32,990 bases of DNA from Clostridia bacterium (GTDB lineage: Bacteria > Bacillota > Clostridia > DSM-8532), in NCBI GenBank assembly GCA_020047785.1, contig JAIFNI010000287.1, positions 1 to 32,990 on the forward strand, in the 5' to 3' direction. The notes beneath the pieces are model-generated. The model was not told the DNA's origin, made no database searches, and saw nothing but the letters and a program-made list of their open reading frames with translations. The position numbers and the translations under genes are program-made. Each line of letters begins with the position of its first letter. Positions within the stretch are counted from its first letter, which is position 1. Below, piece after piece: positions 16,771-25,782 of this stretch.

Positions 16771-17871
16771 TTGACGATAGACCGCGCAAGTGCAATCCCT
16801 GTATACCGTCAGATATATAATGACATCAACGAACGGGTGCAAAGTGGAGATTTTTCGCTGGGGTCCATGCTTCCGTCCGAAAGCAGGCTCAGCAGCCAGT
16901 ACGGCGTGGAACGGGCGACAGTCCGGCGTGCGTTGGCCTTGCTTGTCGACGAAGGGAAAGCCGAAAAGATCCCCGGACTCGGCACGACCTTGATCGACCG
17001 GCAGGAGACTCCTGGCGCAGTGACACCGCGAACAACGAAAACCATGATGTTTTTGTTGCCCAGAGGCCGGAGGGATGCGGATCGCATCAACGAGTCCTTC
17101 AATGCCAAACTTCTGGCCACCATGGTGGATGATTGCGCCGACAGGGGATACGAGCTGCTATACAAGTCCTATACAAGGGATGATACTGCGGATGACCTCA
17201 TCAGCATGTGCAATCCGGCCGGTATCTTTTTCATCAGCTATTTGCCGGTTGATCTCTATAAACAGCTGAAGAAACGGAAAATCCCAGCTGTGCTCGTCAA
17301 TCAGGACCATCCGCTTTTTCCTGCGATAGGAATTGACAACCGCGGAGGGTCGAAGCTGGTTGTGGAATATTTTCTTTCCCTGGGTCACCAGAAAATCGGA
17401 TTCATCGACGGGCACGCTGACGATGCCATTGCATCAAGCAGATATCGGGGTTATCGGGATACCCTGAGGTCCAATGGATTGGAACTGAATTCGGATTGGG
17501 TCGTATCCGGTGATTGGACCATTGAAGGTGGAAGACTGGCAATGCGCGAACTGTTGAAAAAAGCCAAAACACTGCCTACTGCCATCTATTCCTCGAATGA
17601 TTCCATGGCGATTGGTGCGATTCGGGAGGCGAACGAAGCCGGATTGAACGTCCCAGAGGATATCAGTTTTGTCGGGTTTGACAATATCGACCAGTGTGAA
17701 TTTGTCAACCCGAAGCTGTCTTCGGTCGCGATGGATTATCATGCAATGACCTCAGCCGCCTGCATGCTCATGTTTGACATGCTGGAGCATGATTCGAGGG
17801 AATTGAATGTGAACATTTATGTACCGCTGCACCTGATCGAGCGGGAATCAGTCAGAGAAATGCCTGTCTGA
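16771..17871 (+). CDS. GntR-type winged-helix regulator with LacI-like ligand-binding domain
   Basis: [72 protein letters not shown] plus a periplasmic-binding-like domain ([13 protein letters not shown]...[35 protein letters not shown]-type). TTG start with RBS agaagga. Confidence 0.87.
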   Translation: [366 protein letters not shown]

Positions 17872-17883
17872 AAGACATGACGG

Positions 17884-17928
17884 AAAGAGCACGATGCATG
17901 GCATCGTTTCTGTTGACGTGCTCTTTTT
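17884..17928 (+). terminator. Intrinsic terminator after the GntR gene
   Basis: AAAGAGCACG ... CGTGCTCTTT followed by T residues; inner hairpin cgatgcatggcatcg. Confidence 0.8.
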
Positions 17929-18104
17929 CATGAATTCGTAATGAATATCCGATTGATCTGAAATCTTTTCTGCTGATGATGCCGGATTACGGTGCTGCGG
18001 TTCAGTTTTCCATACAGAAACCCAGCCTTGTGCTGTCGGGAATCGCCGGAGACTCTGTTGATTTGCGGCATGCCGGCAGTTCCATCGAAATGCAGGACGA
18101 TGCT

Positions 18105-19082
18105 ATGATTGAGGAGGAGAAAAGATTGGAACAGGTCAAACGAATCCGACGCAGGAGGATCCAACCGGAGGTGCCGCTTGGCACAAGAATCCGGAAGGAC
18201 TGGAACCAGTACCGGTTTGTCTATCTCATTGCGCTGCTCGGCATAGCCTACTATGTTGTTTTCTGCTATCTTCCCATGGGCGGCGTACTGATCGCGTTTG
18301 AGAATTACAAGCCCATGCGGGGCATTTTCGGAAGTGAATGGGTCGGATTGAAGTACTTCAATGATTTCTTCCGGGGACACTATTTCTGGCGACTCATGCG
18401 CAATACGGTGCTGCTGAACGCCTACGATCTCGTTTTCGGATTCCCGGCGCCCATCGTGTTTGCCATCCTGCTCAACGAACTGGCGGGAAAAACCTTCAAG
18501 CGTCTTGTCCAGACGGTTTCGTACCTGCCGTATTTCATTTCCCTCGTGGTCATCTGCGGCATCCTGATCGACTTTCTTTCCCTCGACGGCCTCCTCAATC
18601 AGCTGGCAGGTCTGTTCGGAGCCACGGAAACATCCTTTCTCCTCGACCCGAAGTATTTCAGAACCATCTACGTTGCATCGGGAATCTGGCAGGGCATGGG
18701 CTATGGGGCCATCATCTATCTGGCGGCGCTGGCCGCGGTGGATGTCCAATTGTTCGATGCAGCCGTCGTCGATGGATGCAACCGGTTTCAAAGGATTCTG
18801 CATGTGACCATCCCCGGCATCATGCCCACCATTCTCATCATGCTCATTCTACGACTTGGCAGCATGATGAATGTGGGTTTCGAGAAAATCATCCTGCTGT
18901 ACAACCCGTCCACCTATGAAACCGCCGATGTCATATCGAGTTTTGTATACCGGTACGGGCTGCTGCAGGGAAATTTCAGCTACAGCACGGCTGTCGGCCT
19001 GTTCAATTCGGTCATAAACTTCACGCTGCTCATTTTTGTGAACAACGTCAGCAGGCGTGTCAACAATGTATCACTCTGGTAA
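18105..19082 (+). CDS. Carbohydrate ABC transporter permease (LplB/UgpA type)
   Basis: DWNQYRFVYLIALLGIAYYVVFCYLPMGGVLIAFENYKP, DAAVVDGCNRFQRILHVTIPGIMPTI. TTG 18126 after gaggaggag is an alternative start. Confidence 0.88.
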   Translation: MIEEEKRLEQVKRIRRRRIQPEVPLGTRIRKDWNQYRFVYLIALLGIAYYVVFCYLPMGGVLIAFENYKPMRGIFGSEWVGLKYFNDFFRGHYFWRLMRNTVLLNAYDLVFGFPAPIVFAILLNELAGKTFKRLVQTVSYLPYFISLVVICGILIDFLSLDGLLNQLAGLFGATETSFLLDPKYFRTIYVASGIWQGMGYGAIIYLAALAAVDVQLFDAAVVDGCNRFQRILHVTIPGIMPTILIMLILRLGSMMNVGFEKIILLYNPSTYETADVISSFVYRYGLLQGNFSYSTAVGLFNSVINFTLLIFVNNVSRRVNNVSLW

Positions 19083-19097
19083 AGGAGGGGACGGCAA

Positions 19098-19994
19098 ATG
19101 TGGTCCTATGGCAAAAAAGGAATTGGCAGCCGCGTTTTTGATGCCCTGAATACCGGGTTCATGATTCTTTTGTCGGTTGTCACAATCTATCCCTTTCTGT
19201 TTGTTCTGTTCGCCTCCTTCAGCGAACCGATGGCCCTGATGGCGCACCGTGGACTGCTGCTGCACCCGCTCGGGTTTTCCCTGAAAGGGTATGAGCTTGT
19301 GTTCAACAACAACGACATCCTGAACGGGTATGGCGTGACCGCCTTCCTGGTGGTGGCCGGCACCGTGCTGAACATGCTCATGACCATCCTGTTCGCCTAT
19401 GTGCTGTCACGGCGAAATATGCTCTGGAACAGGATGCTGACGGTCATGGTCATCATCACGATGTATTTCGGCGGCGGCATGATTCCGTCCTTTCTGGTCA
19501 TCAAGGGCCTGGGACTGTATGACAGCATCTGGGCCCTGATCCTGCCGAACCTGATCAGCACGTACAATCTGATCATCATGCGCACGGCCATCTCCGCGGT
19601 TCCCGGTGAACTGGAGGAATCGGCGCGTCTGGATGGCGCGGGAGAACTGCGGGTTCTCTTCAACATCATTCTGCCGGCCTGCATTCCCACCATCGCTGCA
19701 CTGGGCCTGTTCTACGCGGTCGGGTACTGGAACAGCTGGTCCAGTGCGCTGGTCTACATCAAGTCACCCGACAAGTATCCGCTGCAGCTGGTTCTCCGGT
19801 CTGTTCTCGTCCAGAACAACACCGGCTCGATGACTTCCGGGGAGGCCATGTACCAGGCGGGCATGGCACAGGCGTATACACGGCTTCTGAAGTATTCGAC
19901 CGTCATCGTGTCCATTGTTCCCATCATGATGGTCTATCCATTCCTGCAGAAACATTTCACGCAGGGGATGATGATTGGTGCCGTGAAGGGCTGA
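19098..19994 (+). CDS. Carbohydrate ABC transporter permease (LplC/YtcP type)
   Basis: RBS aaaggagg; GELEESARLDGAGELRVLFNIILPACIPTIAALGLFYAVGYWNSW (EAA-loop region). Confidence 0.9.
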   Translation: MWSYGKKGIGSRVFDALNTGFMILLSVVTIYPFLFVLFASFSEPMALMAHRGLLLHPLGFSLKGYELVFNNNDILNGYGVTAFLVVAGTVLNMLMTILFAYVLSRRNMLWNRMLTVMVIITMYFGGGMIPSFLVIKGLGLYDSIWALILPNLISTYNLIIMRTAISAVPGELEESARLDGAGELRVLFNIILPACIPTIAALGLFYAVGYWNSWSSALVYIKSPDKYPLQLVLRSVLVQNNTGSMTSGEAMYQAGMAQAYTRLLKYSTVIVSIVPIMMVYPFLQKHFTQGMMIGAVKG

Positions 19995-20013
19995 CCACTT
20001 TCAGGAAAGGGCA

Positions 20014-20031
20014 ATACCGGGACGCCGGTAT
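20014..20031 (+). promoter_or_regulatory. Stem-loop in the leader of the solute-binding-protein gene
   Basis: ATACCGG-gacg-CCGGTAT, ending about 30 nt before the start codon. Confidence 0.65.
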
Positions 20032-20060
20032 CCATAAATCAGAAAAGGGAGGATATGTTC

Positions 20061-21752
20061 ATGAAGAAGAACCTCATCAAGTGTCTGGCTGTCGCCGGAG
20101 CACTGGTCCTGGCCATCACCGGCTGCGGACAGGTTGCGCCACAGCCATCCGCCTCTGCATCTGCCTCCGCCACCGCCTCCGCAAGTGTCGAAGCGAGTAC
20201 GGAAGCCACTGCCGCGGCCAGTTCGGAACCGGCCGCAGCGACTGCACCGACGAATGTCACCTATTTCCATTGGAAGATCAACACCAAAACCGTGCAGGAT
20301 TTCAAGGAAACCCTTTGGATCAAGGAACTTGAGAAGAAGGCCAATGTCACCATCGAATTCCAGGGACCGAACACAGGGGATGACTACAATCAGGCAGCCA
20401 GCATCATGCTGGCCAGCGGCACCATGTCCGATATGTTCTATTATGACTGGAACCGCTATGCAGGCGGTCTGGCCGGAGCCATCGCAGACGGAATCGTCGT
20501 CAACGTGAGCAAAAGCTATGCCGACAAGATGCCCACCTGGTTCGGCATTCTGGAAGGCAATGAAGCCATCAAGCGGGCCGTGACACTGGATGACGGAACT
20601 TCCGCCCTGTTCTGCCACCTGGAACTGGACCTGAAACGCGGCGCCTATGCCGGCAACTGGATTCGGGGAGATTGGCTTGAGAAGTTGAGCATGCCGGTCC
20701 CGACAACTATTGACGATTTCTACAAGTCCCTTGTCGCGTTCAAGGACAAGGACCCGAACGGCAACGGAAAGGCCGATGAAATCCCGTTCGCCGATGACAA
20801 GAACTTCGATGCGCTCAAGACACTGGCCGGCGCATGGGGTCTCGTGTACCAGGATATCCAGATGGATCCGGCCACACCGGGGAAAGTGACCTACTGGCCG
20901 CTGGTCAATGGCGGAAAGAACTTCACGGATTTTGTTACGACCCTGAACAAATGGTATAAAGAAAAACTGATCGATCAGGAATTTGCGTCTCAGGACGGCG
21001 CGCAGCGGGAAGCAAAGATTCTGACCGACATGGTCGGCTCTTCCTTTGCCTATACCGGCAACTATGCAACCTGGAGCGAAGGTCTGAAGGCGGCCGCGCC
21101 GAATGCCAAGCTCAGCGGCATGGTGCCTCTGGTCGGCATGGGCGGAAAAGCCTATTCGACGAACAACGCGCTGGTGCGCCCGGCTGCCAGCAATGAAGGA
21201 ACCTGCGTCACCACACTGGCCGAGAAGGATGGGTCCATTGAGGCCTGCCTCAGACTTCTTGACCTCATGTACACCAAGGAAGGCAGCGACATCATCGGCT
21301 GGGGCGTTGAAGGGGTCTCCTACAATGTCGGCGCGGATGGCAGGAAGACCTGGTCGGATGCCGTGACGAAGGATCCCGAGTTCAAGTTCAACGATATGGT
21401 CTTCAAGTTTGCATTGCCCACATGGGGCGGCTTCCCGAAGATCATGAGCTATGACGCCTGGGCTTCGATCGAACTGACGACGGAAGAATCCGTGCAGGCA
21501 CATGAAAACTATTTTGCGGCCGACACCGGTATCCTGACGCCTCCGCTCCTGCTCAGCCAGGCGGAATCGGAAGAATACAACAGGATCATGACCGACGTGA
21601 ATACGGCCATCGGAGAAAACTTCACGAAGATGGTGCTCGGTACCACACCCCTGACGGAAATACCGAACCTGCTGAAACAATTGAACGACATGGGACTTGA
21701 GAAGGCGATGGCCATGTATCAGGGCGCATATGACCGCTACTCGAAAAAGTAA
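20061..21752 (+). CDS. Extracellular solute-binding lipoprotein of the ABC transporter
   Basis: Signal peptide with lipobox AITGC, Ala/Ser linker, then VTIEFQGPNTGDDYNQAASIMLASGTMSDMFYYDW. RBS gggagg. Confidence 0.9.
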   Translation: MKKNLIKCLAVAGALVLAITGCGQVAPQPSASASASATASASVEASTEATAAASSEPAAATAPTNVTYFHWKINTKTVQDFKETLWIKELEKKANVTIEFQGPNTGDDYNQAASIMLASGTMSDMFYYDWNRYAGGLAGAIADGIVVNVSKSYADKMPTWFGILEGNEAIKRAVTLDDGTSALFCHLELDLKRGAYAGNWIRGDWLEKLSMPVPTTIDDFYKSLVAFKDKDPNGNGKADEIPFADDKNFDALKTLAGAWGLVYQDIQMDPATPGKVTYWPLVNGGKNFTDFVTTLNKWYKEKLIDQEFASQDGAQREAKILTDMVGSSFAYTGNYATWSEGLKAAAPNAKLSGMVPLVGMGGKAYSTNNALVRPAASNEGTCVTTLAEKDGSIEACLRLLDLMYTKEGSDIIGWGVEGVSYNVGADGRKTWSDAVTKDPEFKFNDMVFKFALPTWGGFPKIMSYDAWASIELTTEESVQAHENYFAADTGILTPPLLLSQAESEEYNRIMTDVNTAIGENFTKMVLGTTPLTEIPNLLKQLNDMGLEKAMAMYQGAYDRYSKK

Positions 21753-21792
21753 GCTTCCGGAATGATTTTTTGAACCTGATGCCACGTCACGG

Positions 21793-21818
21793 GGGCTTCC
21801 GGCGGTTGCCGGAAGCCC
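21793..21818 (+). terminator. Strong intercistronic hairpin between the solute-binding-protein gene and the GH95-like gene
   Basis: GGGCTTCCGGC-ggtt-GCCGGAAGCCC followed by only TTT; probable partial terminator or mRNA-stabilising element. Confidence 0.75.
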
Positions 21819-21839
21819 TTTGCAAATGGAGAAGAGACA

Positions 21840-24350
21840 ATGAGCAAACGCAGATTCATCCTTGATAAATCCGTGTCTTCCTGTGCGCCCATGCCGCAGG
21901 ACAAACGAACCCCGTATCTGCCACGCCATGGAATCTGCAGCACGGCGCCCGCCGAACGCTATTTCGACGCCCTTCAGGCGGCAGGGGCCGGAACAAAAAT
22001 GCTGATTTTCGGAGATCCTTCCGTCGAGACCCTCCTTTTTCAGCACGAACGGCTCTTCAAACGGAAATACAGGGAGAATCTGCAGCCGCCCCGTATCGCG
22101 GACCTGCTTCCAGAGGTGAGACGGCTTCTGCTGGAAGGAAAATCCGTCGAAGCGGCGCAGCTTTCCGTGAAAGGCGCGCGCGAGGACGGGTATGAAGACA
22201 AATTGAAATGGTCGAACGGAATGGAAATACCGGTTGTCAATTTCCAGGCGCATCCCGCTCTGCTCGCGCGCCTTGGCGTGAATGCCTCAGGGCCTGTGAA
22301 GGACTATCTGCGGACGCTGGATTTCGAGTCCGGCGAAGCTGCGGTTCGCTGGAAGGATGACCGGGGGGATTGGGTGAGACGCGGATTTGTCTCGATTCCC
22401 AGGCAACTGGCGGTTCTGCGGCTCATCGCCCCTTCAGGCGCGCCGGGATTTGATCTGGCGCTCGATCTGAGTGTGGCGGACAGCGTCAGCGAACATCCGT
22501 GGGAAAACATGCATTTTCCGGAAGACATGCTGGTGACGCGCGACTACGGGCCGGACATGCTGCTGACCTGCTGCCGGTACAATCCGGAAGTCAACGGGAA
22601 TTCCGGTTATGCGGTCGCAGTCGGCATCCGATCGGAAGGCGGCACCCCGGAAATTCGGGAAAGCGGGATACAAATGCAGGATGTCCGCTCCGTCATGCTG
22701 TTCGTGAAAATCCTTCACATGCCGGAATACGACACGGACGACGCATTGCACCTGGCCGAGTCCGTTCGGTCGGTGTCTTCCTCCTACGAAGAACTTCTGG
22801 CTGAAAACCGGGAAGTGCTCGGTGAAAAAATGCAGAGAAGCACCCTGTCGCTCGGAACCGGGGAAGACAGGGCTTTATCCGTCGAGGAACTTCTTGCGGA
22901 ACAGCATGGCGGACGTGATTTCAGTCTGAGGCTGGTGCATCGGCATGGTGGCTGCGATTTCAGTCCGAAGTTGGTGGAACAGCATGGTGGCCGCGATTTC
23001 AGTCCGAGGCTGGTGGAACTGCTGTACGACATGGGCCGGTTTTTTCTCATCACGGACACCGGGACCTTGCCGCCGGCCTGGGGACAGTACAACATCAATG
23101 TCAACCTCCAGGTATGTTCCGGAAACATCACGAACCTGCCGGAGGAAATGGAGGTCTTTTTCCGATTCATTGAAAGCAGGATTCCGGATTTTCGCGTGAA
23201 TGCACAGAACATTTTCGGGTGCAGGGGCATCCTCGGCGATATCCATCCGGATAGGGACAATGGTCTGCTCTATCATTTCTCTTCCACATGGCCGCATCAT
23301 TACTGGGTATCCTGTGCCGGGTGGGTCTACAATGAATTCTGGGGACACTGGCTTTCCACCGGAGATCAGGATTTCTTGCGAACCCGCGTGGTGCCTGGGT
23401 TGAAGGAAATCGCGCTGTTCTTCATGGATTATCTGAAAGACAGGGACGCACAGGGGAATTATCTGTTTTACCCAGGCTTCTCACCGGAGAACGCATTGGA
23501 TATGAAAACCTGGTGCGGTGTGACCGTCAATGCGACCATGGACATCATGGTCTGCCGGGAAGTGTTTGAAAATCTGATTTCGGCCTGCGAAATCCTTGAT
23601 ATCCAGGATGAGGACCTGCCCGTGTGGCAGGAAATCCTCGATCACCTGCCGCACCTGCTGCTCGATGAGGAAGGCGGCCTGAAGGAATGGGCCTGGGACG
23701 CCATTCCCGAAGACTACAACCATCGGCATGTATCCCACCATTATGACGCCTGGCCGGGACAAGCCGCCAGCTGGGAAGAAACACCGGAACTGGCCCGTGC
23801 CATCCTGATTTCGAACCGGAAACGGGGACAGCAGGATGACTCCGCCCATGGGATTCTGCACCGGATTTTCACGGCCATCCGTCTGAAGGATCCCTGTGAT
23901 TTCAGCATGAATCTCAAGCAGATTCTGGAGCATGGATTCCTCAACCGGAACCTTTCAGCGAATCACTATCCGTACCGGATCCCCTGTCCGGATGTGACCG
24001 GTTCACTGCCGGCCGTATTCGCCGAGATGGCCGTATCTTCCAGACCCGGCGTCATCGAGTTCCTGCCTGCCATGCCCGGCCAGTTCGGAACAGGTCGTCT
24101 GACCGGCATCTGCTCTTACTCGTTTGCACGGGTTTCATCTCTTGAATGGGATCTCGAAAAAGGCTTCATCCAGGCGGAGCTGTTTCCGTTGACGAGTCAG
24201 CGGATCCACATCGGCTGCGGGCTGAAAGTACGCTTCATGACCGCAGATGGGAGGGCGCTCTCGCTTAAGGACAACAGGGCATGGTTGGAACTTGAGAAGG
24301 GAAAGGCGGTCACAGTGACATTGGCTGTGGAACAGCGGCGTTTCGTGTGA
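21840..24350 (+). CDS. GH95-like glycoside hydrolase (alpha-fucosidase/galactosidase clan), copy 1
   Basis: QYNINVNLQVCSGNITNLPE, SSTWPHHYWVS, YPGFSPEN, YNHRHVSHHYDAWPG. Confidence 0.75.
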   Translation: MSKRRFILDKSVSSCAPMPQDKRTPYLPRHGICSTAPAERYFDALQAAGAGTKMLIFGDPSVETLLFQHERLFKRKYRENLQPPRIADLLPEVRRLLLEGKSVEAAQLSVKGAREDGYEDKLKWSNGMEIPVVNFQAHPALLARLGVNASGPVKDYLRTLDFESGEAAVRWKDDRGDWVRRGFVSIPRQLAVLRLIAPSGAPGFDLALDLSVADSVSEHPWENMHFPEDMLVTRDYGPDMLLTCCRYNPEVNGNSGYAVAVGIRSEGGTPEIRESGIQMQDVRSVMLFVKILHMPEYDTDDALHLAESVRSVSSSYEELLAENREVLGEKMQRSTLSLGTGEDRALSVEELLAEQHGGRDFSLRLVHRHGGCDFSPKLVEQHGGRDFSPRLVELLYDMGRFFLITDTGTLPPAWGQYNINVNLQVCSGNITNLPEEMEVFFRFIESRIPDFRVNAQNIFGCRGILGDIHPDRDNGLLYHFSSTWPHHYWVSCAGWVYNEFWGHWLSTGDQDFLRTRVVPGLKEIALFFMDYLKDRDAQGNYLFYPGFSPENALDMKTWCGVTVNATMDIMVCREVFENLISACEILDIQDEDLPVWQEILDHLPHLLLDEEGGLKEWAWDAIPEDYNHRHVSHHYDAWPGQAASWEETPELARAILISNRKRGQQDDSAHGILHRIFTAIRLKDPCDFSMNLKQILEHGFLNRNLSANHYPYRIPCPDVTGSLPAVFAEMAVSSRPGVIEFLPAMPGQFGTGRLTGICSYSFARVSSLEWDLEKGFIQAELFPLTSQRIHIGCGLKVRFMTADGRALSLKDNRAWLELEKGKAVTVTLAVEQRRFV
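22902..23018 (+). repeat. 39-bp in-frame tandem repeat x3 within GH95-like copy 1
   Basis: Units at 22902-22940, 22941-22979, 22980-23018 encode QHGGRDFSLRLVH / RHGGCDFSPKLVE / QHGGRDFSPRLVE. Confidence 0.95.
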
Positions 24351-24375
24351 TGGATGGCTGAATGGAGGAGAAACC

Positions 24376-25782
24376 ATGACATTCAATATTCATTGGAACA
24401 TGGAACACCAGGAGATCGACGGATTCGGAGCCTGCGGGGCCTTTCATCAGGCAGGTCATCTCATGAATTTCAAGGAACCGGAGCGTTCTGAAGTGCTGGA
24501 TCTCCTGTTTTCCAGAGAGAACGGCGCAGGACTTTCCATTCTCCGAAACATTGTCGGAGACGGAGGGGTATGGGGAGACGCACTCGATGGTCCGACGCCT
24601 TCCATCGAACCGGTCGAAGGACAATGGAACTGGTCCGGCGACGAAGAACAGATCTGGCTGATGCAGGAAGCGGAGAAAAGGGGATGCAGGCGGTTTTTCA
24701 GTTCCGTCTGGAGCCCTCCCGACTGGATGAAGACCACAAACTGCGTGCACGACGGCGGATTTCTCAGGAAGGACAAATATCAGGCATTTGCCGAATATCT
24801 CTCCGCCTATGTCCGGGGATACAGGGAACGATTCGGTCTTTGTCTGGAAGCGTTATCCATCACCAACGAACCCAACCTGGTCACGCATTATTCGTCGTGC
24901 GAATGGTCCGGGGAGCAGATTCGGACATTCCTTCGAGATTTCCTGATCCCTGTTTTCCGGAAGGACAATGTTGCCTGCAGCCTCCTGCTGCCTGAAACGG
25001 AGAAATTCGGAAACGAGTTCGAAGGACACTATGCGCCGGCGCTTCATGACCCGGAAGTCTGCGGGGCGGTCGGTATCGTGGCCCAGCATGGATACGGCGG
25101 GACGATCGAACCGCTGACGCTCGCACGTGAAAAGGGGAAACGGGTCTGGCAGACCGAGATCTGTGAAATCAGCATCATTCCGGCTGAGGAGACTGGTACG
25201 TCCATCCGGAACGGGATCTTCTGGGCGAAACAGATCCATGCGTATCTTGTGAAAGCGGAAGTCAATGCGTTCTGCTTTTTCTGGGCGGCATCCAAGTATC
25301 ATGACGGGGGTGGTGCTCTGATTGGTCTGAACCTGGCACAGGAAACAGTCGTTGAATACAAAAGGCTGTTCACGATGGGAAACTTCAGCCGGTTCATCCG
25401 TCCGGGTCATGTCCGCATCAATGTGACACAGGGCGAAGGGACGCAGCACGATGGTACGCAGAATAAAGGTGCGCAGGACGAATCGACACAAGACGAAGGT
25501 AACCGGGACGCGTGGACCGGAGAAGTTCTTGTTTCTGCCTATAAGGAAAAGGGAAAGGGCGGATTCGTCGTTGTAGCCATCAATGGAACAGGGACTGAAC
25601 AGGAAATTCGTCTCCGGTTTCCCGGATGCGGGATTTTGAAAGTTCAGGCGTTCAGAACATCCTCGAACGAGAATCTTGAGGCACAGATGGCGCAGATTTC
25701 GGATGAAGCATCCATTGTCGCGGTCTTGCCGGCGATGAGCGTGACGACATATACTGGGTCAATCAAGGGGGGCTCGGCATGA
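24376..25782 (+). CDS. GH30-family glycoside hydrolase
   Basis: EIDGFGACGAFHQ, FFSSVWSPPDWMKTTN, acid/base region ALSITNEPN, nucleophile region VWQTEICE, C-terminal beta domain. Confidence 0.85.
   Translation: MTFNIHWNMEHQEIDGFGACGAFHQAGHLMNFKEPERSEVLDLLFSRENGAGLSILRNIVGDGGVWGDALDGPTPSIEPVEGQWNWSGDEEQIWLMQEAEKRGCRRFFSSVWSPPDWMKTTNCVHDGGFLRKDKYQAFAEYLSAYVRGYRERFGLCLEALSITNEPNLVTHYSSCEWSGEQIRTFLRDFLIPVFRKDNVACSLLLPETEKFGNEFEGHYAPALHDPEVCGAVGIVAQHGYGGTIEPLTLAREKGKRVWQTEICEISIIPAEETGTSIRNGIFWAKQIHAYLVKAEVNAFCFFWAASKYHDGGGALIGLNLAQETVVEYKRLFTMGNFSRFIRPGHVRINVTQGEGTQHDGTQNKGAQDESTQDEGNRDAWTGEVLVSAYKEKGKGGFVVVAINGTGTEQEIRLRFPGCGILKVQAFRTSSNENLEAQMAQISDEASIVAVLPAMSVTTYTGSIKGGSA
25426..25515 (+). repeat. 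15-bp in-frame minisatellite (5 units plus a degenerate sixth) in the GH30 C-terminal domain
   Basis: acacagggcgaaggg acgcagcacgatggt acgcagaataaaggt gcgcaggacgaatcg acacaagacgaaggt aaccgggacgcgtgg, encoding (T/A)Q-rich pentapeptides. Confidence 0.88.

Noticed and set aside
20001-22253. 750-aa antisense ORF on the minus strand
   Set aside because: Lies opposite the SBP and GH95-like genes, which have clear motifs and RBSs; its low-complexity, basic composition is a by-product of GC-rich codon bias.
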